Below, in pieces: positions 1 to 8,678 of a DNA stretch of 46,394 nucleotides (within the stretch, counting starts at the first letter, position 1; every line of letters begins with the position of its first letter). The translations under genes and the position numbers were made by a program. The stretch lies in the NCBI GenBank assembly GCA_902558375.1, contig CACEDQ010000009.1, positions 1-46,394 on the forward strand, written 5' to 3'. A model generated the notes under the pieces. It worked only from the letters and a program-made list of their open reading frames with translations, made no database searches and was not told the origin of the DNA. This DNA is from an uncultured SAR86 cluster bacterium. GTDB taxonomy: Bacteria > Pseudomonadota > Gammaproteobacteria > Magnimaribacterales > D2472.

Positions 1-1
1 T

Positions 2-2254
2 TTTTGTATGGAAAAAAGAGATAAAGTTATTGATTATGTGAGTAACAAATATGGCAGCGAAGCTGTTTCACAAATTGCTACCTTTGGAACAATGGCTGCA
101 AGAGCTGTTGTAAGGGATGTTGCTAGGGCAATGGGAAAGCCTTATGCATTGGGAGATAGAATTTCAAAGATGATTCCATTTGCACCAGGAATGACACTTG
201 ATAGAGCAAAAGAAGAACAACCAGTTTTTGCTCAAGCTGCAAAAAATGATTCTGAAGTTAGAGAGGTTGTGGATTTGGCATATAAATTAGAAGGCATAGC
301 AAGAAATGTTGGTAAACATGCTGGTGGGGTTGTTATCGCCCCAGGTAGTTTGTCAGATTTTTGCCCTATATATAATGATCGACAGTCATCTTCAATCATG
401 ACTCAATATGACAAAGATGATGTAGAAAAAATTGGATTAGTAAAATTTGATTTTTTGGGATTGAGAACACTAACAGTGATTGATAAAGCCTTAAAATCTA
501 TCAATAGATCTTTTCAAAAAGGTGAAAAAAAATTAAATTTAGACAACATTCCTTTAAATGATCCTAAGGTTTTTGAATTATTGTCATCTGGCAAAACAAT
601 GGCAGTATTCCAATTAGAGTCGACAGGGATGAGAGATTTAATCAAAAAACTCAAACCTACAAAATTTGAAGAAATAACAGCTCTTTTAGCCCTATACAGG
701 CCTGGACCACTTAATTCAGGAATGCATACAACTTTTGTGGATAGAAAGCATGGCAGAAGTCAGGTTACTTATCCGCATGAATTACTTGAACCAGTTTTAT
801 CTGAGACCTATGGAGTTATTGTTTACCAAGAACAAGTCATGGAGGCTGCTCGAGTTCTTGCTGGCTATTCTATGGGTCAAGCAGACATTCTTCGAAGAGT
901 GATGGGTAAGAAAAAAGTTGAAGAAATGGAAGAGCAACGAGAAATTTTTGTTAAGGGCTGCGATAAAAATTCTATACCAGCAAAAACTGCTGAAAAAATA
1001 TTTGAGCTAATAGAACAATTTGCAGAATATGGCTTCAATAAATCTCACTCAGCTGCTTATGCAGTAATTTCTTATCAAACAGCATTTCTTAAAACTTATT
1101 ATCCTGAGCATTTTATGGCTGCTGTACTCTCAACTGAGCTAGGAAATACAGATAAAATTCATGTATTGATTCAAGAATGCAAACGAATGAATATTAATGT
1201 CTTAAAACCAAATATTTTATCAAGTAGCAAAATGTTTCTTGTAAATGATGAAGGTGATATTGAATATGGCTTAGGAGCTATAAAGGGCGTTGCTGATGCA
1301 TTTATAAAACATGTTTGTGAAATAAGAGAAACTAATACATTTAATGATTTATGGGATTTCTCAAAGAAAGTTGATATAAAACTTGGGGGTAAAAAATCTT
1401 TAGAAGCATTATCTCAATCCGGTGCATTTGATAGCATTGCTCCTTCAAGAAGCATAGCAATTTCATGTATTGAAGATATGTTGAAAGATGGATCAAAAAA
1501 CACATCCAAGCAAATTGGGATGTCAGGAGATTTATTTTCATCATTAGATGATAGCTTTGATCCATACGAAAAATATAAAAATACCCAAGACATAAATTTG
1601 AGTGAGCTACTATCACTTGAAAAAAAATCACTGGGATATTACCTATCCGGGCATCCTGTTAATGCAATCGAGGCTAAAGTAAACAGCATTAGATCAACAA
1701 AAATACACAAACTCAATCATGATACAAAAAAAGCTTCTTTAGTAGTATTAATTAATAGTGTTAGACAAATCAAAGACAAAAAAGGAAAACCTTTAACATT
1801 TATAAACTTTGATGATGGTAGTGGAGTCATGGATGGAATAGTTCCAAGTGAAGTTCTTGAAGACTGTCATGAAATTTTAAAAGATGGAAGAATTCTTGTT
1901 GTAAAAGGCGCAGTTGAAATAGATGACTACAGATCTAAGGAAGTTGGTGATGCCATGTTTAGGATGAGAGTTAAAGAAGTTAAGTCATTAGACCATGAGC
2001 TCTTAAAAAAGATCCGCGTAGTTACTTTAAATCTAGAAAAATCTGACATATTTTCACTTGAGGGACTTTCTGAGAAGTTAGAGAAATTAAATAAAGACTT
2101 GTGGAAATCTACAGGATGTAATTTGAATGTAAAAGTAATAACGAATGATTCAGAGGCTATAATAGACATGGGTAACAAATTTAAATTTGAACCGACTTTG
2201 TCAAATTTAAGTTTGTTAGATGAAACTTTTGGAAAAAATGCTCTAGAAATATAA
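2..2254 (+). CDS. dnaE: DNA polymerase III alpha subunit, 5'-truncated by the window edge
   Basis: Replicative DNA polymerase catalytic subunit. The frame is open to the left edge: Phe-Cys precede the first Met at base 8, matching the 'DIDFCM' active-site segment of family C polymerases. About 400 N-terminal residues, including the PHP domain and the first two catalytic aspartates, therefore lie outside the window. Visible are the palm and finger motifs: GKHAGGVVIAP, the KFDFLGLRTLT segment with the third catalytic Asp (codon 449-451), YQEQVM, RRVMGKKK and FNKSHSAAYA. They are followed by the helix-hairpin-helix region, the OB fold around the YLSGHPVN segment, and the divergent C-terminal tau-binding part. 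It is followed at 18 bases by accA, the usual gammaproteobacterial neighbour. The call is certain; only the N-terminus is missing. Confidence 0.98.
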   Translation, partial: FCMEKRDKVIDYVSNKYGSEAVSQIATFGTMAARAVVRDVARAMGKPYALGDRISKMIPFAPGMTLDRAKEEQPVFAQAAKNDSEVREVVDLAYKLEGIARNVGKHAGGVVIAPGSLSDFCPIYNDRQSSSIMTQYDKDDVEKIGLVKFDFLGLRTLTVIDKALKSINRSFQKGEKKLNLDNIPLNDPKVFELLSSGKTMAVFQLESTGMRDLIKKLKPTKFEEITALLALYRPGPLNSGMHTTFVDRKHGRSQVTYPHELLEPVLSETYGVIVYQEQVMEAARVLAGYSMGQADILRRVMGKKKVEEMEEQREIFVKGCDKNSIPAKTAEKIFELIEQFAEYGFNKSHSAAYAVISYQTAFLKTYYPEHFMAAVLSTELGNTDKIHVLIQECKRMNINVLKPNILSSSKMFLVNDEGDIEYGLGAIKGVADAFIKHVCEIRETNTFNDLWDFSKKVDIKLGGKKSLEALSQSGAFDSIAPSRSIAISCIEDMLKDGSKNTSKQIGMSGDLFSSLDDSFDPYEKYKNTQDINLSELLSLEKKSLGYYLSGHPVNAIEAKVNSIRSTKIHKLNHDTKKASLVVLINSVRQIKDKKGKPLTFINFDDGSGVMDGIVPSEVLEDCHEILKDGRILVVKGAVEIDDYRSKEVGDAMFRMRVKEVKSLDHELLKKIRVVTLNLEKSDIFSLEGLSEKLEKLNKDLWKSTGCNLNVKVITNDSEAIIDMGNKFKFEPTLSNLSLLDETFGKNALEI

Positions 2255-2272
2255 TTTTTGTATCAAATAAAA

Positions 2273-3262
2273 ATGACAAATAAAGAAATTAATCCAAAGA
2301 ATATTCCTGAAATCTCAGAAGATTATAAGTTTTTAGATTTTGAGAAAACAATTCAAGATATATCTGAGAAAATCACTGCTCTTAAAAATTCAGCTATAGA
2401 TTCTTCAGAGTTAAATAATCAAATTAATACTCTTCGAAAAGAGAGGGATGTGGAAACAAAAAAAATATATTCAAAGCTTTCTATTTGGCAGACAGTTCAA
2501 GTTGCGAGGCACCCTCAAAGACCGCATACATTAGATTTTATTGAAAGAATTTTCGATGATTTTGATGAATTACATGGTGATAGACAATTCGGTGATGATG
2601 CTTCAATTATTGGAGGCATAGCATTTCTTGAAAAGATACCAGTCATGATTATTGGACATGAAAAAGGAAGAGATACTGAAGAAAAAGTTAGAAGAAATTT
2701 TGGCATGCCGCAACCTGAAGGCTACAGAAAAGCTAAAAGGTTGATGGAATTAGCTGAGCAATTTTCTATGCCAGTTATAACTTTTATTGATACTGCAGGA
2801 GCATATCCAGGTATTGAGGGTGAAGAAAGGGGTCAGAGTGAGGCAATTGCTAGAAACTTAGCAGTAATGTCTGAGCTAAAAACTCCAATTTTAGTCGTAG
2901 TCACTGGTGAGGGTGGTTCTGGAGGAGCATTAGCTATCAGCGTTGGTGATAATATTGCGATGCTTCAATATGCAACTTATTCTGTAGCCTCTCCAGAAGC
3001 TTGTGCTTCAATAATATGGAGGACTGCTGACAAGGCTCCAGATGCTGCTGAGGCTATGAAGGTTTCAGCAAATGAATTAAAAAAATTAAAAATTATTGAT
3101 GAAATTATTGAAGAACCTTTGGGTGGAGCTCATAGAGACTATGATCTAATTTCATCGAGCATAAAAGATTCTCTAATTAAAAACTTATCTACTTTAAATA
3201 ATATGCCTATGGAACAATTATTAGAAAGAAGATATAAAAGATTGCTAGAAATTGGCATTTAG
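2273..3262 (+). CDS. accA: Acetyl-CoA carboxylase carboxyltransferase subunit alpha
   Basis: AccA and AccD transfer the carboxyl group from carboxybiotin to acetyl-CoA, giving malonyl-CoA, the first committed step of fatty acid synthesis. The protein of about 329 residues has the AccA landmarks: FLDFEKTI near the start, [35 protein letters not shown], the GAYPG oxyanion segment and [15 protein letters not shown] at 2258 lies in frame, but the ATG at 2273 is preferred because the conserved domain starts about 20 residues after it. Neither start has a clear Shine-Dalgarno. It sits between dnaE and tilS as in other Gammaproteobacteria; accB, accC and accD are not in this window. Confidence 0.97.
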   Translation: MTNKEINPKNIPEISEDYKFLDFEKTIQDISEKITALKNSAIDSSELNNQINTLRKERDVETKKIYSKLSIWQTVQVARHPQRPHTLDFIERIFDDFDELHGDRQFGDDASIIGGIAFLEKIPVMIIGHEKGRDTEEKVRRNFGMPQPEGYRKAKRLMELAEQFSMPVITFIDTAGAYPGIEGEERGQSEAIARNLAVMSELKTPILVVVTGEGGSGGALAISVGDNIAMLQYATYSVASPEACASIIWRTADKAPDAAEAMKVSANELKKLKIIDEIIEEPLGGAHRDYDLISSSIKDSLIKNLSTLNNMPMEQLLERRYKRLLEIGI

Positions 3263-3265
3263 ATT

Positions 3266-4216
3266 TTGATTAGTTTTGAAGCTCTAACTTGTCACATAGA
3301 TTTAGATAAAAAAATCTATGTTGGTTACAGTGGAGGGCCTGATTCAACTGCGTTATTGCATTTGCTTCATTCAAATAATATTTCTAATATAGAAGCAATC
3401 CATATTAATCATAATCTTTCAAGTAATTCAGCTGAATGGGAGGGCCATTGTAGACAAATGGCTAAAAAATTAGGTATTCGATGTCATGTTGAGTCTGTTG
3501 AAATTAAAATTGATGGGGATGGTCTGGAGTCAGCAGCCAGAAAAGCTAGATATAAGATATTTACAAAATACCTCCAAGAGGGAGGTCAGATTTTACTTGG
3601 CCATCATTCAAATGATGTAGCTGAAACTTTTTTATTAAGACTGTTCAGAGGCACAGGAGTGGATGGTCTTGAAAGTCTTAATGTGAAGAGAGTCGTAGGA
3701 AATGGTTATCTTGTAAGACCCTTAATTAACTTAACCAAAGAAGAAATTATGATGTATCTCAAAGAAAATAATATTAGCTACATCAAAGATGAGTCTAATT
3801 ATGAGCAGGAGCAAGATAGAAATTACATACGAAATAATATCATACCCTCTATTGAGCAGAGATGGATAAAGGCATCATCAAGAATCTCAAACACTTCAGA
3901 TTTTATAAAAATCAAAAATCAATCATATGAAATACTTTTTCAAGAAAAATTTAAACACCTAATTAAAAGAAAAATCAAAGTCAAAGATCTAAAAGAAATA
4001 GAAGAACAATTTGTTGTTGATATTATTAGACATTCAATAAAAAAACAGAATATAGCTATGCCAAGCAAAAAGGTAATTGAAGAAATTATAAAAACTTTTT
4101 TGCAATCAAATCCTGGGCCTAAGTCTTTAGTTGCATGGACAAGAGCTGATAATGATCAACCAGGTGGAGAAATTTGTTATCAAGATGGGTGTATCATTAT
4201 TGCTAAGAAACAATGA
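3266..4216 (+). CDS. tilS: tRNA(Ile)-lysidine synthase, short form
   Basis: TilS attaches lysine to C34 of the CAU-anticodon tRNA-Ile so that it reads AUA. The N-terminal PP-loop ATPase domain is clear: SGGPDS at residues 22-27, then ESAARKARY, GHHSNDVAETFLLRLFRGTG and RPL. The next 100 residues correspond to the TilS substrate-binding domain, ending with the GGEICYQDG segment. At 316 residues it is about 115 shorter than E. coli TilS (about 430) and lacks the C-terminal TilS_C domain. The only plausible start is TTG at 3266, three bases after the accA stop; no in-frame ATG precedes the PP-loop motif. The gene is probably translated by coupling to accA. Confidence 0.93.
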   Translation: MISFEALTCHIDLDKKIYVGYSGGPDSTALLHLLHSNNISNIEAIHINHNLSSNSAEWEGHCRQMAKKLGIRCHVESVEIKIDGDGLESAARKARYKIFTKYLQEGGQILLGHHSNDVAETFLLRLFRGTGVDGLESLNVKRVVGNGYLVRPLINLTKEEIMMYLKENNISYIKDESNYEQEQDRNYIRNNIIPSIEQRWIKASSRISNTSDFIKIKNQSYEILFQEKFKHLIKRKIKVKDLKEIEEQFVVDIIRHSIKKQNIAMPSKKVIEEIIKTFLQSNPGPKSLVAWTRADNDQPGGEICYQDGCIIIAKKQ

Positions 4217-4244
4217 TTGGGCGTTAAATTTAGGAAATTAAATT

Positions 4245-5018
4245 ATGGATTTTAAGACAGTAAAAATAAATAAAAAAAATAAAGTTGCTTCAATAGAAAT
4301 AAATAGACCGGATGTATTGAATGCTTTTAACTCTCAATTAATTTGGGATTTACAAGAAGCAACTAAATTAGTGAAAGATGATGACAATATAAGAGTTGTG
4401 ATTCTTTCTGGATCAGGAAGAGCTTTTTCTTCTGGTGCTGATTTATCAGAAGCTGATGCTAATTGGGATGGATCTAAGGATGCTTTGCTAAGAGGCTTTA
4501 AGCCTTCATTTGAAAATATAATTTCTATGCCTAAGCCAGTTATAGCATCTATCCAAGGTCCAGCAGCTGGAATAGGAGCTGCATTCGCTATGGCATGCGA
4601 TTTAAGAGTGATGTCTGATGATGCCTATATTCTCTCAGTATTTAGTAATATTGCTTTAATACCTGATGGAGGACTGTCATGGCTATTACCAAAATACCTT
4701 GGTTACTCAAAAGCATATGAATATGCAATAGAAGCAAAAAAAATTGATGCAACAGAATGTTTGCAGTTTGGTTTGGCTAATAAAGTAACAACGGTTGATA
4801 AGCTTAAAGAAGATACATTAGAGTGGGCTGCTCGACTTGCTAAAAGATCACCACAAGCCCTTGCGAACACCAAAAAATTAATGCGAGAATCATTATCCAA
4901 TTCATATTGGGACACATATCAAAGCGAAGCTGAAATTCAAAATAGCTTGACTAGAAGTCCTCAAAATGAAGAGGCTGTAATAGCTTTTTTTGAGAAACGC
5001 GAACCAAATTTCGATTAG
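4245..5018 (+). CDS. Crotonase-fold enoyl-CoA hydratase/isomerase family protein
   Basis: A 257-residue crotonase-superfamily protein acting on acyl-CoA thioesters. The fold signatures are present: RPDVLNAF at 21-28, SGRAFSSGADL (oxyanion-hole region) near 57-67, and the second oxyanion segment QGPAAGIGAAFAMACD at 104-119. The two glutamates used by classical enoyl-CoA hydratases are not there: their positions align with Ala113 and, without gaps, Phe133. Asp141 in the IPDGG segment is kept, the place of the catalytic aspartate in PaaG-type isomerases. A delta3/delta2-enoyl-CoA isomerase or PaaG-like role is thus more likely than simple hydration, but substrate cannot be told. An AGGA ribosome site precedes the ATG. 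It ends three bases from the convergent leuA stop. Confidence 0.88.
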   Translation: MDFKTVKINKKNKVASIEINRPDVLNAFNSQLIWDLQEATKLVKDDDNIRVVILSGSGRAFSSGADLSEADANWDGSKDALLRGFKPSFENIISMPKPVIASIQGPAAGIGAAFAMACDLRVMSDDAYILSVFSNIALIPDGGLSWLLPKYLGYSKAYEYAIEAKKIDATECLQFGLANKVTTVDKLKEDTLEWAARLAKRSPQALANTKKLMRESLSNSYWDTYQSEAEIQNSLTRSPQNEEAVIAFFEKREPNFD

Positions 5019-5021
5019 TTT

Positions 5022-6674
5022 TTATAGGATTTTACTTAGCCCTACGATAATAGCTTCAAATGAGGCTCTTGTAGTATTTGGATTTATTCCAACCCCCCAT
5101 CTTGTCTGTCCATCTTTCTCAAGCTCAATGTATGCTGCAGCCTGAGCATCAGAACCTGATGAGATTGCGGATTGATGATAGTCAGAAATTTTTATATTGA
5201 TTCCTAATTCCTTGGACAGACCATTGACAAATGAATCTATTGGCCCATTCCCAATTCCAGATACAGTAACTTCGCCTGTATTCATAATCATCTTTACTTC
5301 TAACTTGTTAACGTCATCTTTGGTTGATGAAGTATGGCTTTGATATGCAAAATTATTTTTTGGTTTTAAAAAGTTTGTCTCAAATATTTCCCATATTTCA
5401 GGACTACTAATTTCTTTACCTGTTTCATCTGCAAGTTTTTGAATTTTTTGACTCATGCTAATTTGAAGTCTTCTTGGAAGAGATACCCCGTGATCTTTTT
5501 CTAAAAGAAATGCAACACCACCTTTTCCAGATTGAGAGTTGATACGAACAACAGCCTCATAACTTCTTCCTAGGTCAGCTGGATCAATTGGTAAATATGG
5601 GACAGCCCAATCAGGGTCATTGCTTTGTTTCATAGCTTGGAAACCTTTTTTTATTGCATCCTGATGGGATCCAGAAAATGCTGTAAAAACTAGGTCTCCT
5701 GCGTATGGATGTCTTGGATGGACTGGTAGCTGATTACAATACTCAACCTCTCTCATAACTGAATTTATATTCGAAAAGTCCAGCTGCGGATCAATTCCTT
5801 GAGTAAGCATATTCAAAGCAATCGTGACTATGTCTACATTACCAGTTCTTTCACCGTTTCCAAACAAAGTACCTTCTACTCTGTCTGCACCAGCCATAAG
5901 CCCAAACTCAGCTGCTGCAACAGCTGTACCTCTATCATTATGAGGATGGAGACTTAGAGAGATACCTTTACGATTTTTTAAATTTTTATCCATCCATTCA
6001 ATCTGATCGCCATATATATTTGGTGTAGACATTTCAACAGTTGCTGGAAGGTTTATTATGATCTTATGTTTTGAAACCTCTTTTAGAATATCTACAACTG
6101 CATCACAGACTTCTGCGGCATAATCTAGTTCGGTTCCAGTAAAGCTTTCAGGTGAGTATTCAAAACTCCAGTCGGTATCAGGATTTGCTAAAGCCAATTC
6201 CTTTATTTTCAATGCACCATTAATTGCAATTTCTTTGATGCCTTCTTTGTCTTGATTAAAAACAACTTTTCTTTGAAGAGTAGATGTCGAATTATAAAAA
6301 TGAACAATAGCTCTTGGAATGCCTTTAAGAGATTCAAAAGTTCTTTCAATTAATTCATTTCTAGACTGGGTCAGAACCTGTATGTTTACATCAGAAGGAA
6401 TTTTTTTATCCTCTATTAGAGATCTTACAAAATCAAAGTCAGTTTGTGATGCAGAAGGAAAGCCAACTTCTATTTCTTTAAACCCTAGTTTACATAACAA
6501 ACTAAACATTCTGTCTTTTCTTTCAGAGCCCATTGGCTCAATTAATGCCTGATTTCCATCTCTAAGATCAACAGAACACCATATAGGCGCTTGATTTATT
6601 GCTTTTGAAGGCCACTGTCTATCTTTAAGATTAATGGGCTTAAAAGCTTTATATTTATTTACTGGATTATCCAT
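5022..6674 (-). CDS. leuA: 2-isopropylmalate synthase (long, type 2 LeuA)
   Basis: LeuA condenses acetyl-CoA with 2-oxoisovalerate, the first committed step of leucine synthesis. At 550 residues it matches the long LeuA form of Pseudomonas and Actinobacteria. The catalytic TIM barrel carries VDLRDGNQAL at 35-44 with the metal-binding Asp, EVGFPSAS near 69-76, and HPHND with metal ligands His243 and His245. The LFGNGERTGNVD segment follows. The C-terminal third is the leucine-sensing regulatory domain (VSGIGNGPIDSFVNGL), so feedback inhibition by leucine is expected. It is a single gene here, convergent with the crotonase and divergent from holD with only 32 bases between; leuB, leuC and leuD are absent from the window. 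Confidence 0.97.
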   Translation of the reverse strand: MDNPVNKYKAFKPINLKDRQWPSKAINQAPIWCSVDLRDGNQALIEPMGSERKDRMFSLLCKLGFKEIEVGFPSASQTDFDFVRSLIEDKKIPSDVNIQVLTQSRNELIERTFESLKGIPRAIVHFYNSTSTLQRKVVFNQDKEGIKEIAINGALKIKELALANPDTDWSFEYSPESFTGTELDYAAEVCDAVVDILKEVSKHKIIINLPATVEMSTPNIYGDQIEWMDKNLKNRKGISLSLHPHNDRGTAVAAAEFGLMAGADRVEGTLFGNGERTGNVDIVTIALNMLTQGIDPQLDFSNINSVMREVEYCNQLPVHPRHPYAGDLVFTAFSGSHQDAIKKGFQAMKQSNDPDWAVPYLPIDPADLGRSYEAVVRINSQSGKGGVAFLLEKDHGVSLPRRLQISMSQKIQKLADETGKEISSPEIWEIFETNFLKPKNNFAYQSHTSSTKDDVNKLEVKMIMNTGEVTVSGIGNGPIDSFVNGLSKELGINIKISDYHQSAISSGSDAQAAAYIELEKDGQTRWGVGINPNTTRASFEAIIVGLSKIL

Positions 6675-6706
6675 TTTTTATCTGTAAATGTTAATATTTT
6701 CTTTCT

Positions 6707-7138
6707 ATGATAACTTCAAGTATTAAAACAAACTTAATTCTTAAAGAGATGGGTATTACCAGGTATGAAATTCGTTCAAAGCAGCAATCAGACCTCTCAA
6801 AAACAATTTTTAGTTATCAAAAAGGAAATATTCTAACATTACTTGAGCAATCATATAATGATTTAGGTGAAGATGAGGTAAAGCTTCTTAATGCTATTGT
6901 TGATGCAGTTAATCCTGCTAACAAAGATACAATTCAAGATAAATATGCTCTTGAAGATGCAAGAAAAAATATTTTAGCCATTAAAGATATTAAAGGCATA
7001 ATTAGTTTTACATCTGACATTAGCACTCTTGATTCATCAATACCTTTTGTTCAATCACCATCATTAAAAAAAATGATTTCTGATACAGAGTCAAAAAAGA
7101 TTTTATGGAAAAATCTTAAAGAGATTATTCTAAAGTAA
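6707..7138 (+). CDS. holD: Probable DNA polymerase III psi subunit
   Basis: A 143-residue protein, close to E. coli HolD (137). Psi links the clamp loader to chi and thereby to SSB. Similarity is confined to the two ends, as usual for this divergent family. The N-terminal LKEMGITRYEIRS resembles the LQQLGITQW peptide of E. coli psi that binds the clamp loader. The C-terminal SPSLKKMISDTESKK-ILWK matches the 'SPALTDLRANPTARAALW' region. The decisive support is position: rimI follows after three bases, and holD-rimI is a conserved gammaproteobacterial pair. There is no good ribosome site at the ATG. Functional assignment rests on these two motifs plus synteny. Confidence 0.8.
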   Translation: MITSSIKTNLILKEMGITRYEIRSKQQSDLSKTIFSYQKGNILTLLEQSYNDLGEDEVKLLNAIVDAVNPANKDTIQDKYALEDARKNILAIKDIKGIISFTSDISTLDSSIPFVQSPSLKKMISDTESKKILWKNLKEIILK

Positions 7139-7141
7139 TTT

Positions 7142-7576
7142 ATGTACAAAATTTCCTTGATGGGTTTGAATGATTTAGAGGAAGCTTACAAGATAGAACT
7201 TAGTGTTAATCCCAGTCCTTGGAAGTATGAAACTTTTTTATCATCCTTTGAAGTTGGCCATAAAGGCCTCATATGTAAGCAAGACAACCAAATAATTGGA
7301 TTTATTATCTTTTCTCCAATTAACCCAGAAGCCCATATATTAAGCATTTCAGTTAAAAAAGAAATGCAATCAAAAGGTATTGGGACCTTGTTACTTAACA
7401 GCATGCTAGATCAATGCAAAGTTATGAACTATAAAAAGATATTCCTTGAGGTAAGAGCAAGCAACATTCAAGCCATTAATTTTTATGAAAAACTTGGTTT
7501 TAGCAAAGATGCCATTAGGAACAACTACTATACTGACAATTCTGAAGATGCATTGTTAATGTCACTTTCAATTTAA
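7142..7576 (+). CDS. rimI: Ribosomal protein S18 N-alpha-acetyltransferase
   Basis: A GNAT-fold acetyltransferase of 144 residues that acetylates the N-terminal alanine of S18 and possibly other proteins. The acetyl-CoA pyrophosphate loop is QSKGIG at 76-81. Glu103 (in EVRASN) and Tyr115 (in NFYEKLGF) fall at the same numbers as the catalytic pair known for RimI. The C-terminal RNNYY segment, where the substrate tail binds, is also kept. It lies three bases downstream of holD and is surely co-transcribed with it. Its stop overlaps the stop of the convergent membrane protein gene. Confidence 0.93.
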   Translation: MYKISLMGLNDLEEAYKIELSVNPSPWKYETFLSSFEVGHKGLICKQDNQIIGFIIFSPINPEAHILSISVKKEMQSKGIGTLLLNSMLDQCKVMNYKKIFLEVRASNIQAINFYEKLGFSKDAIRNNYYTDNSEDALLMSLSI

Positions 7577-8058
7577 CCATCTCTTTTTTTTAACCATATA
7601 ATTTGATTTATTGTGATTATCAGATATGAAATAAAAAATGTTATGTAAAAGCTTATAAGAATGGGATGATCTACGTTTGAATCTATGACAATTGGGTTGT
7701 CTGGAGGAAATCTTCTTAAAACTTCCGTTATACCAGGAACCATGTGAAATAAAAAAAGTGCAGAATAGCTTATGGTTTGAAAGTAGGGTGTAAGGAATCC
7801 AAAAAATAAACCTTTTTCATTAATATATCCAAATATCACAGCTAAGAGTGTAACTATTGCTAATAAGTGCCCCACACCAAAACCACGTTTATATATCAAC
7901 AGGGCAGTTACTGCAGCAATAATGGTTGTAACAACAAAAACTTTAGCTGAAAAATTTTTAGTTTCAATGATTGTATGTTTTTTTAAAGAATATGCTCCAA
8001 AGATTATTGCCAGAAGGGCTATTAAAGTATGAATCCAACCAATGAAGGAGATATCCAT
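7573..8058 (-). CDS. Small multi-pass membrane protein, DUF2306-like
   Basis: A 161-residue hydrophobic protein with about five membrane segments, at roughly 5-23, 39-58, 62-80, 92-112 and 131-154. It starts with the pattern IHTLIALLAIIFGAYSL, has a mid-protein LLIYKRGFGVGHLLAI stretch, and later FLFHMVPGITEVLRRFP. This arrangement of helices, with a His in the GH and FH positions, resembles proteins annotated as DUF2306, whose function is unknown; the match is from memory of the family pattern. It starts six bases downstream of the thiol peroxidase gene, so the two are probably one transcript. A redox or haem-related role would be a guess. Confidence 0.6.
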   Translation of the reverse strand: MDISFIGWIHTLIALLAIIFGAYSLKKHTIIETKNFSAKVFVVTTIIAAVTALLIYKRGFGVGHLLAIVTLLAVIFGYINEKGLFFGFLTPYFQTISYSALFLFHMVPGITEVLRRFPPDNPIVIDSNVDHPILISFYITFFISYLIITINQIIWLKKRDG

Positions 8059-8064
8059 TAGGAA

Positions 8065-8547
8065 CTAGCTAAGTAGATTTTGAATATCTGATTCAATATC
8101 TTCTGGCTTAGTAGTTGGAGAATATCTTTTAATGACTTTTCCATCCTTGTTAACTAAGAATTTTGAAAAATTCCATTTGATATTTTTTGTACCGAGAACA
8201 CCAGGTTGCTCATTTTTAAGAAAATCATAAAAAGGATCAGCATTTGGACCATTAACATCAATCTTGTTAAAAATTTTAAAACTCACATTATATTTTTCGG
8301 TACAAAAAAATTGAATTTCTTCATTAGTACCAGGTTCTTGACCTTTAAATTGGTTACAAGGAAACCCAAGGATCTCTAAACCATTAGAATTATATTTTTC
8401 ATATAATTCCTGAAGTCCTTCATATTGTGGGGTAAGTCCGCATTGACTAGCAACATTAACAACCAATAGAACTTTGTCTTGATATTCACCAAGAGATACT
8501 TCATTTAAATCTGCATCTTTAACATTAAAGTCATAAACTGTTTTCAT
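8065..8547 (-). CDS. gpx: Glutathione peroxidase family protein, probably thioredoxin-dependent
   Basis: A 160-residue non-selenium peroxidase of the BtuE/Gpx family that reduces organic hydroperoxides or hydrogen peroxide. The catalytic tetrad is visible: Cys36 in NVASQCGLTPQY, Gln70 in FKGQEPG, and Trp125-Asn126 in IKWNFSKF. A further Cys82 (FFCTEKY) sits at the resolving-cysteine position of yeast Gpx3, which forms a C36-C82 disulfide and is reduced by thioredoxin. This implies a thioredoxin-dependent enzyme rather than a glutathione one. There is no signal peptide, so it is cytoplasmic. A possible -10 box lies at 8598-8603 in the divergent region shared with elaA. Confidence 0.93.
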   Translation of the reverse strand: MKTVYDFNVKDADLNEVSLGEYQDKVLLVVNVASQCGLTPQYEGLQELYEKYNSNGLEILGFPCNQFKGQEPGTNEEIQFFCTEKYNVSFKIFNKIDVNGPNADPFYDFLKNEQPGVLGTKNIKWNFSKFLVNKDGKVIKRYSPTTKPEDIESDIQNLLS

Positions 8548-8597
8548 TTTTGGGTTCCTTTGTTTTGATTAAAAAAATATGATTTTATGAAAATGTG

Positions 8598-8603
8598 ATT
8601 ATA
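8598..8603 (-). promoter_or_regulatory. Putative -10 box for the gpx transcript
   Basis: A perfect TATAAT hexamer reads on the minus strand about 50 bases upstream of the gpx start codon. No convincing -35 hexamer is present 16-18 bases before it. It is placed in the 131-base divergent region between gpx and elaA, the only open spacer in this neighbourhood. Confidence 0.4.
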
Positions 8604-8630
8604 TACAAAAAAGAGATACAAATCTTAAAA

Positions 8631-8659
8631 ATGACCTTATCTTAAAGCATCTATATAAT
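8631..8659 (+). promoter_or_regulatory. Putative sigma-70 promoter of elaA
   Basis: ATGACC (8631-8636) and a perfect TATAAT (8654-8659) are separated by 17 bases. Transcription would begin about 12 bases before the elaA ATG at 8679, giving a very short leader. Confidence 0.55.
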
Positions 8660-8678
8660 CATTTAATGAGTAAGAGTT

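Noticed and set aside
1341-1631. A 96-codon frame antisense to dnaE
   Set aside because: No ribosome site, no recognisable motif, fully inside a conserved polymerase coding region.
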